NCBI RefSeq assembly: GCF_000189635.1
Contig: NW_002476438.1
Location: 124,001-188,000, forward strand
Direction: 5' to 3'
DNA length: 64,000 bases
Source: Tetrahymena thermophila SB210
Taxonomy: Eukaryota > Ciliophora > Oligohymenophorea > Hymenostomatida > Tetrahymenidae
This document shows positions 10,961-23,312 of this stretch, one piece after another. Each line of letters starts with the position of its first letter. The stretch's first letter is position 1. The notes beneath the pieces are model-generated. The model was not told where the DNA came from, did no database searches, and was given only the letters and a program-made list of their open reading frames with translations. The translations under genes were made by a program, and so were the position numbers.

Positions 10961-13300
10961 ACTACAGTATTAATCTCTCATTATTAATAATGTAATTTAA
11001 TATTAATTTGTAAAAGAATTTCTAAAAGATTATGATATTTTTTAAAGCTTACAGTCCAATTTGCTGCAATAGTTTACTTCAAAATATTAGTTTAATAAAA
11101 TTACATTCCCTATAACAAAAAACCATTTCATGCTTTCATTGATTTCAAATAAAGCAAAATTTATCCAATTATCTATAAAAAAATATGAGCTAATTATTAA
11201 GAATTTTTTTAAATATAAAAGTAAAGCCAAATAAAGTACAGAATAAATAAGCTAATATATTTATTCAGTCAGAGGTTTATTTAAAAATTTAAAAATAAAA
11301 AAATATATTGAATTTAAGTTATTTTTAATTAGGTTTTATTTTACTTTTAAACAAAGTAAAAAAAATGTTTTAATATAAATATTACTCATTTAAAATAATT
11401 GTTTTAAACATAAAAATGTTTTTTATAAAACAAAAAATAATAATCAATAGATTATCATTATATTTTGTAAAATATAAATATTATACTTTATTTATATTTA
11501 GTAGTAAGCAATATGATTAAAATTTTCTTTTATAGTAAAAGATTCTTTAATTGTTAATGAGAATGAATGATTCTGATAAATAAATTTTTAAAATGTAAAG
11601 CATGAATAGATTACGTACGAACTTAATTGGCAATAATTAGGTATAGATTATTTTATTCTAACTTTTGAAACAAAACTATTAATGAAAAGAAATTTATATT
11701 AAAAAATATGATATAAACAATAATTTTGAAATATGGTTGATTGATAAATCAAAGAAGTAAGTTACTACTTGTCAGATACTTTTACTATTGATTAAGTCCT
11801 GCACATAATTAATTTATATCTAACAATAAACAACTAAATAATAGTAAATTTTTAATGGATTTGGTGAAAACTAATCTAAAGTTTTTTTCAAAGAATTGTT
11901 TATAATATTTCTTGGTAATAGTTAACGTTCATAATAATAAAATTAAATTTTATAATTATCTGTAAGGTTTTAGATGTATTTAATAAAATTTTATAACAAT
12001 GATTATGATTGATTTCAAGTAGAAAATTATAATTTATAAATATTTTCATTTAATATTTTATTTATTTATTTTTTTGGCTTGAAAATTAGAGCTTTAAATA
12101 CTTTGACAGTATATATTTTAGTAAGAATTTCATATTAATATTTTAATTTCTTTTTTCCATTATAAATACATTTAATTAATTTGAATAAACTATTAAATAT
12201 TGTATTTTGAAGAGATTCTATTTAGCTTACTTACTCTTAATCTCTTAGTTACTATAAAAATAGTCTTAAATAAATGAATGAATATACAATTTTATCATAG
12301 ATAAGAAATGTATTTTTTTAGGTTATTTCTAAAAAAACAAAGATAGGCCAAAAATTTTTTAGATTAATTTTGATGATATTCGATGCAAAATTTCGTGAAG
12401 AAATTGAACAAAGATTTTAAAATAATTCTAAAAAAGATGACTATTTTCAGAAAATTATAAATTATATTTCAATAAAGACATAATTATTAGATTTTTTTAT
12501 TTATGTAATATCTAAATTGCTTTTTAACAAATAAAGTTTTATTTATTTCCTATTTAGTTAAATTATGTTTATGAGTAATATTATTTATATTTGGTAACTT
12601 TAAAACTCCTCATTTAAATTTAGATTATTTACTAGGTATAAAAAATTATTTTAAATTTTCTGCTATTTTATTGTTTTAAGAAAAAAAAAATTGACAATAG
12701 AATTTTTTAATTAGACACATATGATTAAAAATTTAGATTTCGTTTATCGTTAAATAAATTATGTGCATGAAATATTATTTAAAGTTAAACTCTCTTTTCA
12801 AAGCATATTTAATAAAACAAATATAAATAAAGTAAAGTAAAAATACTGTCAATTGAATGCTCTTAATTTAATATACTTAATCGTTGTTTTGATAAAATAT
12901 AATTCTAGTTTATAATACTCGTTTAAATTAATAGAAAGCATGAATATTAATTTACTGTTGAAGTAAAAACTTTTTCCTATAATATAAAAGAAGCCTAATT
13001 GAAAAAAATACTTCACATTAAGTTTCTAGTTTAAAAATTTTTGTTATAATAATTTTATCATTAGATTATTTTTTAGCTCATAATATTATCTAAGCAAGTG
13101 AAAAAATAAGGACACATTTTTAGTATTATTTATTGATCAAATTCCCAAATAAATATCTTTTTTGTCTTTAATTTAATGTAAACATAAATTATCAGATATA
13201 GTGTTTTTATGGATATTGAATTTTTAATTTACAAGATAATTATACTCACAAATCAAATCAATTATTAAATCAATCTAACATAAAATTTTTTTGATTTTTA
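10960..13300. repeat. Duplicated non-coding segment D, copy 1
   Basis: A 2.3 kb block that aligns with 20975-23312 over its whole length, with many small gaps. Shared landmarks include TAATAATGTAATTTAATATTAAT at the start, a TTTTAATGGATTT block (about 11850), GATGACTATTTT (about 12438) and a CAGATATAGTGTTTTNATGGATAT block (about 13192). No gene is recognised. A TGA-free frame runs from ATG 12373 to TGA 13002 (209 codons), but in the other copy the same frame stops after about 30 codons, so it is probably not a gene. Confidence 0.8.
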
Positions 13301-13339
13301 TAAAAAAAGTCCAAATAAAATCAATCTTTCTTAATAAAT

Positions 13340-14244
13340 CAAAAATAAATAAATAAATCTGAGTTGAAACCCTTATAAGAATGCCGAACATGATGAGACA
13401 GCAAATATTTTATGATTGAATGAGCAAATTTAATACAGAAAACTTTGAAATATTTGATATCCGGCGAAGAAAAATTAAAAGAAATAGAATTAAGCGAACT
13501 TGAATGGGAATTATTGACTAGCTTAAAAGACATATTTAAGCCATTTTATAATGCAACAAAAATACTTTCATCTTATCTGAAGTTCTTAGTATAAAAATAT
13601 TATTTATTTTTGAAGGACTATTTTCTCATTTAAACTCTAAGCTAGCATTAGCTAATTCAAAACCGGAAAATATACTAATTATTTAAAAGTGTATAAAAGT
13701 CATGATTAAAAAAATGAATGAAATATTATCAGACAATAATTAAAAAAATTTATATCAATTATACTACATTAGACCCATGGATCAAACTAAGTTACATTAA
13801 AGAAAAGTAGTAAAAATATATTATTTCTCAACAAATTTAAGATATATTAAAACATTTAAACATAAATAGCTAACAAGAAATAAGCAAAGAAAAATAAGAA
13901 TAAGAGGTAATTAAAGATTTAGGTATATTTTCTTTTTAAAAATTTATAGAAAATAATAATGTCAAGATAGAAGAAGAAGATTACTCTTTATAAATACAGT
14001 AATATATTAAAAGTAAAAATTCACACAACTCAGAGTATTTAAAACTCAAAGTAGCATCTAGAGATTTATTTACTATAATGACATCAAATGTGTCTTGTAG
14101 ATAGTTATTTTCAGCTGCTAGTAAAATTATTACTTAAAAAAGAAATGGATAACTAGGATAATAATTATAAGCATTACTTTGCCTATTTTCTTGGAATAAT
14201 AAGCTTTAAAATGAAATTAAAAATTTAAATAATAGTTAAATATG
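13340..14244 (+). pseudogene. hAT-family transposase remnant
   Basis: Three frames in the ciliate code give a degraded hAT transposase. At about 13443-13580 comes GEEKLKEIELSELEWELLTS then FKPFYNATKILSS, matching the conserved W..L..L...L.PF...T segment. The next frame gives LFIFEGLFSHLNSKLA. The third frame, from about 13750, gives YTTLDPWIKLSYI (usual LDPRxKL) and then the C-terminal dimerization region: LKVASRDLFTIMTSNVSCRQ, LFSAASKIIT, ALLCLFSW, ending at TGA 14242-14244. At least two frameshifts (near 13575 and 13745) and no clear N-terminal zinc finger mean it cannot be active. Terminal inverted repeats and target duplications were not found. It sits between the two duplicated antigen blocks. 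Family call is strong because the dimerization region is diagnostic. Confidence 0.85.
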
Positions 14245-14684
14245 AAAAAAAAAAAAATATTCTATTTCGTGAATTTTTATCTATTTATTTTTTAGTATTG
14301 ATAGATAATACCGTAGTTTATTTACATAAAAATACATATTATTTTTTTAGTGGTGAAATAATCTGAATTTTAAGTTGATAAAAAAAATTAAAAAATAGAA
14401 AGTGTAAAATTAGTTTAAAATCATAAAAATTAAATGAAATATCATCATCTGTATGTACCTACACAGTTCGTGATATTTTAATTACAGGATTAGCAATCAT
14501 TTTAATACTTCTTAACTTTAAATTTAAATTTTATTTTATTAAGAAATTATTTAACAAAATTAAAAAAAATAGAGATTTAAAAATTTTAAAATAAACCACA
14601 ATACTCTACTCAGATATTATAAATTTATTAATGAAAAATTATTTACAGTTTTAAAATATAATATCAGTTATATTTATATATTTC
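14245..14684. other. 3' flank of antigen gene B
   Basis: From about 14385 this matches the 3' flank of antigen A (7375-7709), so the second copy of the duplication begins about 140 bp after the transposase remnant. No gene seen. Confidence 0.6.
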
Positions 14685-16052
14685 TCAGATGAGTAAGCAT
14701 AACAAAAGTATAGTAAAAGCCAAAGTTAACAAGTTTGAGCCAGTACTAGAAAGAGGAATAGAGTTAGCTTAGCAAATATTATTTGAATCAGCAGATTAGC
14801 CATTAGAGCAACTGGCAACACAAGCTGTTGCACTGAAAAATTTACCTGCAGCATAGGCTGTATGAGCGTTATTGGCACCATTGCAAGATTTACACATCCA
14901 ACCATTAAGATTAGCACCTGGATTAGCAGTACAATCTGTAACTTCACAATTTGGAGTTGCAGAAGGTGTGAATAAAGCTTAGATTGTAGCATTAGTACCA
15001 CATCCTTTGCAGTCAGTAGCCTTACCACCAGTTGTACCTGCAGTACCACAAGCAACATCAGCACCTGGAACAGGAATTAATTAGCAAATATTATTTTTAT
15101 CAGCAGAATAGCCTATAGGGCAAGTGGCAACACAGGTATTTACACTGAATAATTTACCAGCAGAATAAACTGCATTAGCAACAGGGTTACCATTACAGGA
15201 TTTACACATCCAACCATTAAGATTAGCACCTGGATTAGCAGTACAATCAATAACATCACAACTTGGAGTTGCAGATACTTTGAATAAAGCTTAGATTGTA
15301 CTATTAGCACCGCATCCTTAGCAGTCAGTAGCCTAACCACCAGCTTAATTTGTAGTACCACAACCAACATCAGCACCTAGAATGGGTTAGCAAACATTAT
15401 TTTAATCAGCAACCTAGCCTTAAGGGCAACTGGCGACGCAAGCAGATCCATTGTAAAATTTACCAGGTAAATAAGCTGCATGAGCAAAAGGGTTACCATT
15501 ACAAGATTTACACATCCAACTATTGAGATTAGCACCTGGATTACCAGTACAATCAGAAACTTTACAGTTATTTGCTGCAGAAGGTGAGAAAAAATTTTAG
15601 ATTGTACTAGTAGCACCACATCCATTGCAGCTAGAAGCATTACCACCAGCTTAATTTGCAGTACCACAAGCAACATCTGCTCCGTAAATTGCTTAGCAAA
15701 TATAATTAGGATCAGCAACATAACCAGCAGTGCAAGCATTGGTACAAGCAGTTCCTTGTAGATAGACTTTGCCAACACCATAAGCAGCAACAGGAGTAGT
15801 TAAAAAACTGCAAGATTTACACATCCAACCGTTGAGATTACCAGTTGGATCAACAGTACAATCATTAACTTTACAAGCTGGAGATGGAGAAACTACGAAA
15901 AAAGCTATGGCTGCACTAGTAGTACCACATCCTTTGCAGTCAAGGCTACTACCACTTGGATTTTAAGTACCACAATTAACATCTGCACCACTTGCATTTA
16001 CAGATGAAAATATAATTGAGATTACAGCTAAAATAGCTAATAATTTATTCAT
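14685..16052 (-). CDS. Immobilization-antigen-like GPI-anchored surface protein B
   Basis: Single frame of 455 residues, ATG at 16050-16052 and TGA at 14685-14687, with no introns. It has a signal peptide (MNKLLAILAVISIIFSSVNA), four cysteine repeats of about 100 residues with the core LNGWMCKSC or LNSWMCKSC, and a hydrophobic C-terminus of GPI type. It is a close paralogue of the gene at 7710-9071. Differences are concentrated between the cores (for example PVAAYGVGKVYLQ here against SVYGIGRVYLQ there), and the two hydrophobic ends are almost the same. This is the pattern expected of serotype antigens whose exposed loops vary. Both genes read toward the first receptor-like gene and are preceded by like-organised repeat arrays. 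Whether both are expressed, or one at a time, cannot be seen here. Confidence 0.88.
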
Positions 16053-16230
16053 TCTTGGAAATTTTTTTTTAGTTTTTTATTACTTTAATTAATTAATTAT
16101 ATTTAAATTTCATTTGTTCTATGATTTAAATCAATTTTTGAATAACTTCATTAAACAAGCATGTTTGATGGGGATATATTTAAAAAGTAAGAATAAGTAA
16201 TAAGGTTAAGCAAAAAAATTTTTAAATAAT
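16053..16230 (-). promoter_or_regulatory. Proximal 5' flank of antigen gene B
   Basis: Matches the region just upstream of antigen A, including the TTACTTTAATTAATTAATT block, which is shorter here. Likely promoter by position only. Confidence 0.45.
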
Positions 16231-17450
16231 AATATATTGATGTTATCCTGATACAAACTTGATCGTTTGCGGCAAAAATATTGATATTTTAAAGATTAAG
16301 AATATATTTGTTATATAATGGATGGATGATGTATGAATATGCATTAACTATTCATATGAACTAACTATATATAAATAAAAACCATAAATAACAAAATATT
16401 ACTAGTAATCTAATTTTTCAAAGCAATAGTTGATTTCAAGATTGTCTAATCTATTATTTTTGTTTTCAATCATTATTAAGGTTGATTGTAATTTTAGATA
16501 TGTGTAAGCTTGAAAAGAAAAAGTTATTATTTTGTTTGAGTTTTTGACAATTAGTATAATTCTACAAGAATAATTTTTTTAAAAAATAATATTATAAATT
16601 GACTTAAAAATCTCTGATTAATAGATATTACGCATAACCAATATGGCTAAATAGTTGTGAAATTGTTTTATTTTGCTATGAAAAAATTATTTATAAGAAT
16701 TTTTAATATATCTATATCTGAAGGGATAGAAGAATCAAAATAGCATAAAATTATACAAATAAAATACAAAAAAGACTTAAATATTTTTAAATTAACTGGC
16801 TTTTTCTTAACAAAAAAATAAAATAAAATTTTAGACAACTATATATTGATGTTATCCTGATACAAACTTGATCATTTACAGCAAAAATAGTGATATTTTA
16901 AAGATTAAGAATATACTTGTTATATAATTGATGGATGATGTATGAATATGCGTTAACTTTTCATATGAACTAAATATATATATAAATAAAAACCATAAAT
17001 TAGAAAATATTACTAGTAATCTAATTTTTCAAAGCAATAGTTGATTTCAAGCTTGTCTAATCTATTATTTTTGTTTTCAATCATTATTAAGGTTGCTTGT
17101 AATTTTAGATATGTGTAAGCTTGAAAAGAAAAAGTTATTATTTTGTTTGAGTTTTTGACAATTAGTATAATTCTACAAGAATAATTTTTTTAAAAAATAA
17201 TATTATAAATTGACTTAAAAATCTCTGATTAATAGATATTACGCATAACCAATATGGCTAAATAGTTGTGAAATTGTTTTATTTTGCTATGAAAAAATTA
17301 TTTATAAGAATTTTTAATATATCTATCTGAAGGGATAGAAGAATCAAAATAGCATAAAATTATACAAATAAAATACAAAAAAGACTTAAATATTTTTAAA
17401 TTAACTGGCTTTTTCTTAACAAAAAAATAAAAATAAAATTTTAGACAACT
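16231..17450. repeat. Two tandem copies of a ~610 bp unit
   Basis: The unit beginning ATATTGATGTTATCCTGATA at about 16233 starts again at about 16843. Both copies run through ATATAAATAAAAACCATAAA, GATATGTGTAAGCTTGAAAA and AAGGGATAGAAGAATCAAAA to a shared end with ATAAAATTTTAGACAACTA near 16840 and 17450. The copies differ by only scattered bases, so the duplication is recent. The homologous place upstream of antigen A (about 9265-9610) has a single partial copy. Non-coding. Confidence 0.9.
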
Positions 17451-17569
17451 AGTTTATTTAAAATATTTTTTAGTTATTTTTCTATTCAGAATGAAGTTGG
17501 AAATAGGCCATTCAAATAATAAAACGTTACTACAAGATTAAATAATTTTTAAATTTCTAAACTGTATTT

Positions 17570-18790
17570 ATCACGTTTTTTTTCCACAATTTTTCTATTT
17601 CCATATCAAATTTTGATTTTTTACACAAAAATAGAAATTAAGCATTTAAGAAGAGTTTTGATAGGAATAAAAGTAATTAAACACAATTTTTTTCCAATAA
17701 TTTTCTGTGTCTTTAATTAAGTATTACATTTTATACACGAAAAATATAAATTAATATTTTTGTGAGGAGTTTTGAAAGAAATTAACACCATCAAGCACTC
17801 TTTTTTCCAAAAATATTTTGTTTCCTTAATTAAATATGAGATATTATACACAAAAATATACAAATTAAGCTTCTTAAGAAGAGTTTTGAAAAAAATTAGT
17901 GCTCATAACTACTCATTTCTCCACAAATTTTCTGCTTTCTTAATTAAATTTAGATTTTATACACAAAAAGATAAATTAAGCTTTTTAAGAAGATTTTGAA
18001 AAAATCAACGCCATTAACCACTTTTTATCAACAATTTTTCTGTTTAATTAATCAGATTTATATTAGATTTTATACATATAAAAATAAAAATTAAGCTTTT
18101 AAGCAAGAGTTTTGAAATTAATTAACTCAAAAGCTATTCTTTTTTCCACAAATTTTCTGTATCCTTAATTAAATTTAGATTTTATACACAAAAACATAAA
18201 TTAAGTTTTTGAAGAAGAGTTTTGAAAGAAATAAACGCTTTAACCACTCTTTTTTTCGACTATTTTTCTGTTTAATCAATTATTAGAATTTATACACATA
18301 AATATATAAATTAAGCTTTTTAAGAAGATTTTGTAAGAAATCAACTCCATTAACCACTCTTTTTATCAACAGTTTTTCTGTTTACTTAATCAAATATGAG
18401 ATTTTATACACATAAATATATAAATTAAGCTTTTTAAGAAGATTTTGAAAGAAATCAATGCCATTAACCACTCTTTTTATCAACAATTTTTTAGTTTACT
18501 TAATAAAATATTAGATTTTATACACATAAATAAAAAAATTTAAGCTTTTTAGGAAGAGTTATCAAAGTAATTAACTCAATAGCTACTCTTTTTTCCACAA
18601 ATTTTCTGTATCCTTAATTAAATTTAGATTTTATACACAAAAATATAAATTAAGTAAGCTTTTTAAGAAGAGTTTTGAAAGAAATCAACACTTTTAATCA
18701 TTCTTTTTTTCCACTATTATTCTGTTAAATCAATTATTAGATTTTATACAAATAGCTTTTTAAGAAGAGTTTTGAATGGAAATAGAAATT
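17570..18790. repeat. Tandem array of ~115 bp repeats, array 2
   Basis: About eleven imperfect direct repeats of the same unit as array 1. The AAGAAGANTTTTGA core recurs near 17650, 17767, 17880, 17990, 18105, 18217, 18330, 18443, 18557, 18670 and 18767. The internal order of variant units partly follows array 1 but contains extra units, so copy number has changed since the block was duplicated. It lies about 1.5 kb upstream of antigen B because of the intervening 610 bp duplication. Frames through it are open in places only because units are multiples of similar length and lack TGA; no protein is proposed. Confidence 0.9.
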
Positions 18791-19599
18791 TTCATAGAAA
18801 AAAACTAGTTTGAACTAAATTATATATTTTTTTGCTTTCAATCAATTAATTTTTTGGTTTTTCAAAATAAAGAAACAAAGTTTACAATACAAAGCATTGA
18901 TAAATAAATTATATGCACAAAAGCAGTTTTTTAAGATTTATGATAGAATTATTTCTTGAAACAGTTTAAAAATTAAAATGATTTTGTAATATTTAAAGAT
19001 ATGTAAAATAAAAATAATTTAAAATATTTAAATGTAAAATGAGTCAGATATGCTGATCTTGTGTTTGTGAAATGATTTCACTACTATATTAGATAGAATA
19101 TTTTTAAGCTCATTATTATTATCGCTTAGTTAGAAAACAATATTTGATAAATATGCATTTAAAAAAAATAAAATAAATAAACACCAAAAACGAGGTGAAA
19201 AAAAGTAAACCCACAAAAAATTACACCATAATCAAACAAAAAAATTTAAGAAAAAAATACCTTAATTAACGAGCATTTTACAGTATATAATATGCATTTT
19301 AGTAAATATGTTTTTTTATTGTATTGTTTAATTAATTAACTTAATTTTACGATTATTATTTTGCTTAGAAACTGTTATAACTTCACCTTAATAGATTGAT
19401 TATTAGAATTAAGTGGTAAAAATGGAATAATAAAACAAGATGATATTTAATAATTTAAAATTTAACCTTAAATACGAAATAAAAAATCTAAATAAATATT
19501 TAAATCGGTAATCAAATAATTGTTTTGAATAAAATATTTATTTTTTTTTGAAAAAAGTTTTTATTTATCTATTTTTTTGATGATTTTAAATATTGATTT
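18791..19599. other. Non-coding, partly duplicated flank
   Basis: To about 18990 this repeats the flank of array 1. Beyond 19100 the match to copy 1 of the block is broken by about 1.9 kb of inserted or transposed sequence that continues to about 20975. No gene is seen in this AT-rich stretch. Confidence 0.5.
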
Positions 19600-19930
19600 T
19601 ACAAGTTTGTTGTAATTATTTAATATCTTATTTAAATTTATTTTATTTTTTGATATTGTTTAAAAATAGTTTTTAAAACTTAAGTAAGTTTTAAAATTCA
19701 AACAAACAAAATAATATTATTTAACAAAAAAATTTAAGTAACCACATATTTGATATTTGACTGAAAATATACATTTATTAATATAAAATACTATGTTACA
19801 TCAGTATTAATGAACTAAATTACACAAATTAATTTTTTTGTTATTTTTTATTTACTTTTTATCAATTATATTTTATAAAATAAAACCACCTCTAAATATG
19901 TATGTATAATTGTTTGCTTGGATATTTTTT
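19600..19930. repeat. Dispersed upstream repeat, copy R1
   Basis: Shares AAGTAAGTTTTAAAATTCAA, ACAAACAAAATAATAT, CACATATTTGATAT and AACTAAATTACACAAATTAA with 29790-30110, and a more diverged match with 42575-42990. The other two copies lie upstream of receptor-like genes (starting at 30838 and 43920). Here the repeat is followed directly by a decayed fragment of family member 1, so it may be the remains of a gene's 5' flank or a junction. Confidence 0.75.
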
Positions 19931-19931
19931 T

Positions 19932-20249
19932 AAGATATTTTATGATTTGCTTTAATTAACTCTTTCTATCTGCTTTCATATGTTTGAAGAAAAAAAAATA
20001 TATTAAAGCAAAATAATATTTATTTTATTTTGCCTTTCCTTCTTATTTACATTGTTTAGCTGCTTTTTTATATTTATATTCTCTTATACAGCTACTCTTT
20101 TGCTCTAATTGACTCAGTTTAAGTACTAAGAATTAATAGTGAGTAAAGTTAAAAAATGTTAAATTTTTTCTGGATCTTTTTTGAATTTAAAATATTATCC
20201 ACTCTTATACTTATTCATTTATTTTAAGATAACTTGTATTCTGCATTTA
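19932..20249 (+). pseudogene. Decayed fragment of family member 1 (membrane exon)
   Basis: Nucleotide match to 5438-5755, the part of the membrane exon of the first receptor-like gene that encodes IRYFMICSNQ through the segment before FKPFQNSI. The frame is lost early in a run of A after the ICLK equivalent, so nothing could be made. The fragment stops abruptly at TACCGTAATTCC, and after about 90 bp of unmatched DNA the 3' flank of the same gene resumes (20339 onward). It is a truncated duplicate with an internal deletion or replacement. Confidence 0.85.
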
Positions 20250-20338
20250 CCGTAATTCCTCTATACGATTGTATCAATCGCGTACAAGGAATAAATATTT
20301 TTAGGCAAAATTTAGAAAAAATGCTTAATTTTGATAAA
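20250..20338. other. Unmatched spacer with a short palindrome
   Basis: This spacer replaces the last ~730 bp of the gene-1-derived segment. It contains CGATTGTATCAATCG, a 6-bp inverted repeat around three bases, and the end of the shared word TACCGTAATTCCTC. Nothing else is recognisable. Confidence 0.4.
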
Positions 20339-20960
20339 AAGGTAGAATTTAAAAAATATTTTGAAGGATTTAATTTAATTTCTTTCTTGTCTTTTTGTTG
20401 CAAAATAAATTTCATGAAGTTATTTATTTGATACTCAATCAATATTACTTGAGTTTTAATTATTTTATATTTAATTTAAAAAATATTGTGTAATTAATTA
20501 ATATTTTATTATTCCTTATCTTTTAAATTTTCTATTTATAATTTTATAATATTAAGAAATTGAAAGATATTTATATATGTTTTGAATAGCATTAGATATT
20601 TGATATTATATAATAAATATCTTCTTTAATTTTTTAACCTTAATAAATTTAAAAATATAAATCTAATGAATATCAAATCAATATGATATGAAATTGATAT
20701 ATTTTTATGAATTAGATTAAAAAATAGAATTAGAAGTCAATTAGTTAATATTTAAAGCAGTAATAATTCAAAAAATAAGGAATTCTTTTATTTGCATTAT
20801 TAGGAATTATAAATATGTTAAAATATCTTAAATTTTATTTTAATTTACTATTATGAATAATTTATTATTCATAAGTGAAGGAAATATTTATTTAATTTTT
20901 GGCTTAATTTCTTTTTCTCAATAAATTTACAGATGATATTCAATTCTTACTCAAAACCCA
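20339..20960. repeat. Duplicated non-coding segment A, copy 2
   Basis: Aligns with 6485-7100, the downstream flank of the first receptor-like gene, with small gaps. Non-coding in both places. Confidence 0.8.
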
Positions 20961-20974
20961 ATTGTTTTTTTAAT

Positions 20975-23312
20975 CATTATTAATAATGTAATTTAATATT
21001 AATCTGTATAAAAGAATTTCTAAAAGATTAAGATATTTTTTAAAACTAGAAAGATTGCATACCAGTTTACAATAGTTTACTTCTAAATATTAGCTTTTTT
21101 AAATTTTCTTATCTATAACAAAAAACCATTTCATGCTTACTTTGATTTCAAATAAAGCAAAATTTATCCAACTATTTATAAAAAAATTTGAGCTAATTAT
21201 AAAACATGTTTTTTTATTTAAAAGTATAGCCTAGTATAAAGTACATAATAAATAATAATATTAATTTAGTCTGAGGTTTATTAAACAATTTATAAATAAA
21301 TAAAAAAAATAATTTATTCAATTTAAGTTATTTTACTTTTAAACAAAGTAAAAAAATCTTTGAATATAAATTTAAAATAATTGTTTTAAAGAATAAATAA
21401 TAATCAATGGCTTATCATTCATTGCATTTAGTAAAATATAAATATTATACTTTATTTATATTTAGTAGTAAGCAATATGATTAAAATTTTCTTTTATAAT
21501 AAAAGATTCTTTAATGTTAATGAGAATGATTCTGATAAATAAATTTTTAAAAATGTAAAAGTTGATCAATCAATTGCGAACTTAATTGGCAATAATTTGG
21601 AATAGATTATTTGATTCTAACTTTTGAAAAAAAGCTATTAATGAAAAAAAAATTGACATTAAAAAAATTATTTAAACAACAATTTTGAAATTTGGTTGAT
21701 TGATAAATCAAAGAAACAAGTTAATATTTGTTAGATACTTTTATTATATCGATTAAGTCCTGTACATAATTTTTTTCTATCTAACAATAAGCAACTAAAT
21801 AATAGTAAATTTTTAATGGATTTTGGCGACAACTAATAATAAGTTGATTTCAAAGAATTGTTTATATTATTTCTTGGTAATATTTAATGTTCATGATAAT
21901 AAAAGAAAATTTATTAATTGTCTGTAAGGTTTTTAGAAGTATTTAATAAAATTTTATAACATTGATTATGATTGATTTCAAATAGAAAATTATAATTAAT
22001 AAATACTTTCATTTAATATTTTATTTATTTTTTGGCTTGAAAATAGAGTTTAAACTGCTAAGACATAAAATATTTTCATAAGAATTTTATATTAATATTT
22101 TAATTTCTTTATACCATAATAAATATCTTTAATTAATATGAATAAATTATTCAATATAGCATTTTGAAGAGATTTTATTTACCTTACTCTTAATCTCTTA
22201 GTTACAATAAAAATAGTCTTAAATAAATGAATCTAAAATTTTATCAAAGATAAGAAAGGTATTTTTTTAGGTTATTTCTAAAAAAAGAAAGATAGAACAA
22301 TAATTTTTTAGATTAATTTTGATGATTTTCAATGCATAATTTTGTGATGAAATTGAACAAAAATTTAAATTAATTCCAAAAAAAGATGACTATTTTAAGA
22401 AAATTATAAATTATATTTGAATAAAGACATAATTATTTAATTCATATGATGTCTAAATTGCTTTTTAACAAATAAAGTTTTATTTATTTCATTTATAGTT
22501 AAATTGTGATTATGAGTGATTTATTAAAATTTTGTAACTTTAAAACTATTCATTTTAATTTAGATTATTTACTAGGTGTGATAAATTATTTTAAATTATC
22601 TTGCTATTTTATTGTTTTTAAGAAAATATTAATTGACAATACAATTTTTTAATTAGACACATGATTAAAAATTGAGATTGTTTATTAAATAAACTGTGTG
22701 CATATATATGTGATTTAAAGAGTAAACTCTCTTTTCAAAGCATTTTTAATAAAAGAAATATTAATAAAGTAAAGTAAATACTGTCAATTGAATGCTTTGA
22801 ATTTAATGTACTTAATGGTTGTTTTGATAAAATATTATTCTCATTTTAATACTTATTTCATTAATAGAAAGTATGAATTTCAATTTATTGCTTAACTAAA
22901 ACTTTTTCATAATAATTGAAAAAAAATACTTCATTTAAAATTTCAAGCTTTAAAAAATTTTTGTTTAAAAAATTCTATCACTAGATTATTTTATAACTCG
23001 TAATATTATCCAGAAATTGAGCTATAAATTTATTTTGAATATTTGAGATATCAAAAAAAATTAGGTATGTGAATAGAAGGAATTTATTTTATTAAATAAA
23101 ATTTAAAGCAAGTGAAAAAATATGGAAAATTTTTTAGTATTATTTATCGATCAAATTTCCAAATAAATATCTTTATTGTCTTTAATTTAATGTAAACATA
23201 AATTATCAGATATAGTGTTTTGATGGATATCAAATTTTTAATTTACAAGATAATTATACTCACAAATCAAATCAATAATTAATTCAATCGAACATAAAAA
23301 TTTTTTGATTTT
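20975..23312. repeat. Duplicated non-coding segment D, copy 2
   Basis: Aligns with 10960-13300 with many small gaps and substitutions; homology ends near 23312, inside a run reading TTTTTTGATTTTA. No gene is recognised. It is clearly more diverged from copy 1 than the two antigen genes are from each other, consistent with little constraint here or with gene conversion between the antigens. Confidence 0.8.

Noticed and set aside
12373..13002. 209-codon frame starting MIFDAKFREEIEQRF on the + strand in duplicated segment D
   Set aside because: The equivalent frame in the other copy ends at TGA after about 30 codons. TGA is so rare in this DNA that frames of 200 codons are expected by chance.
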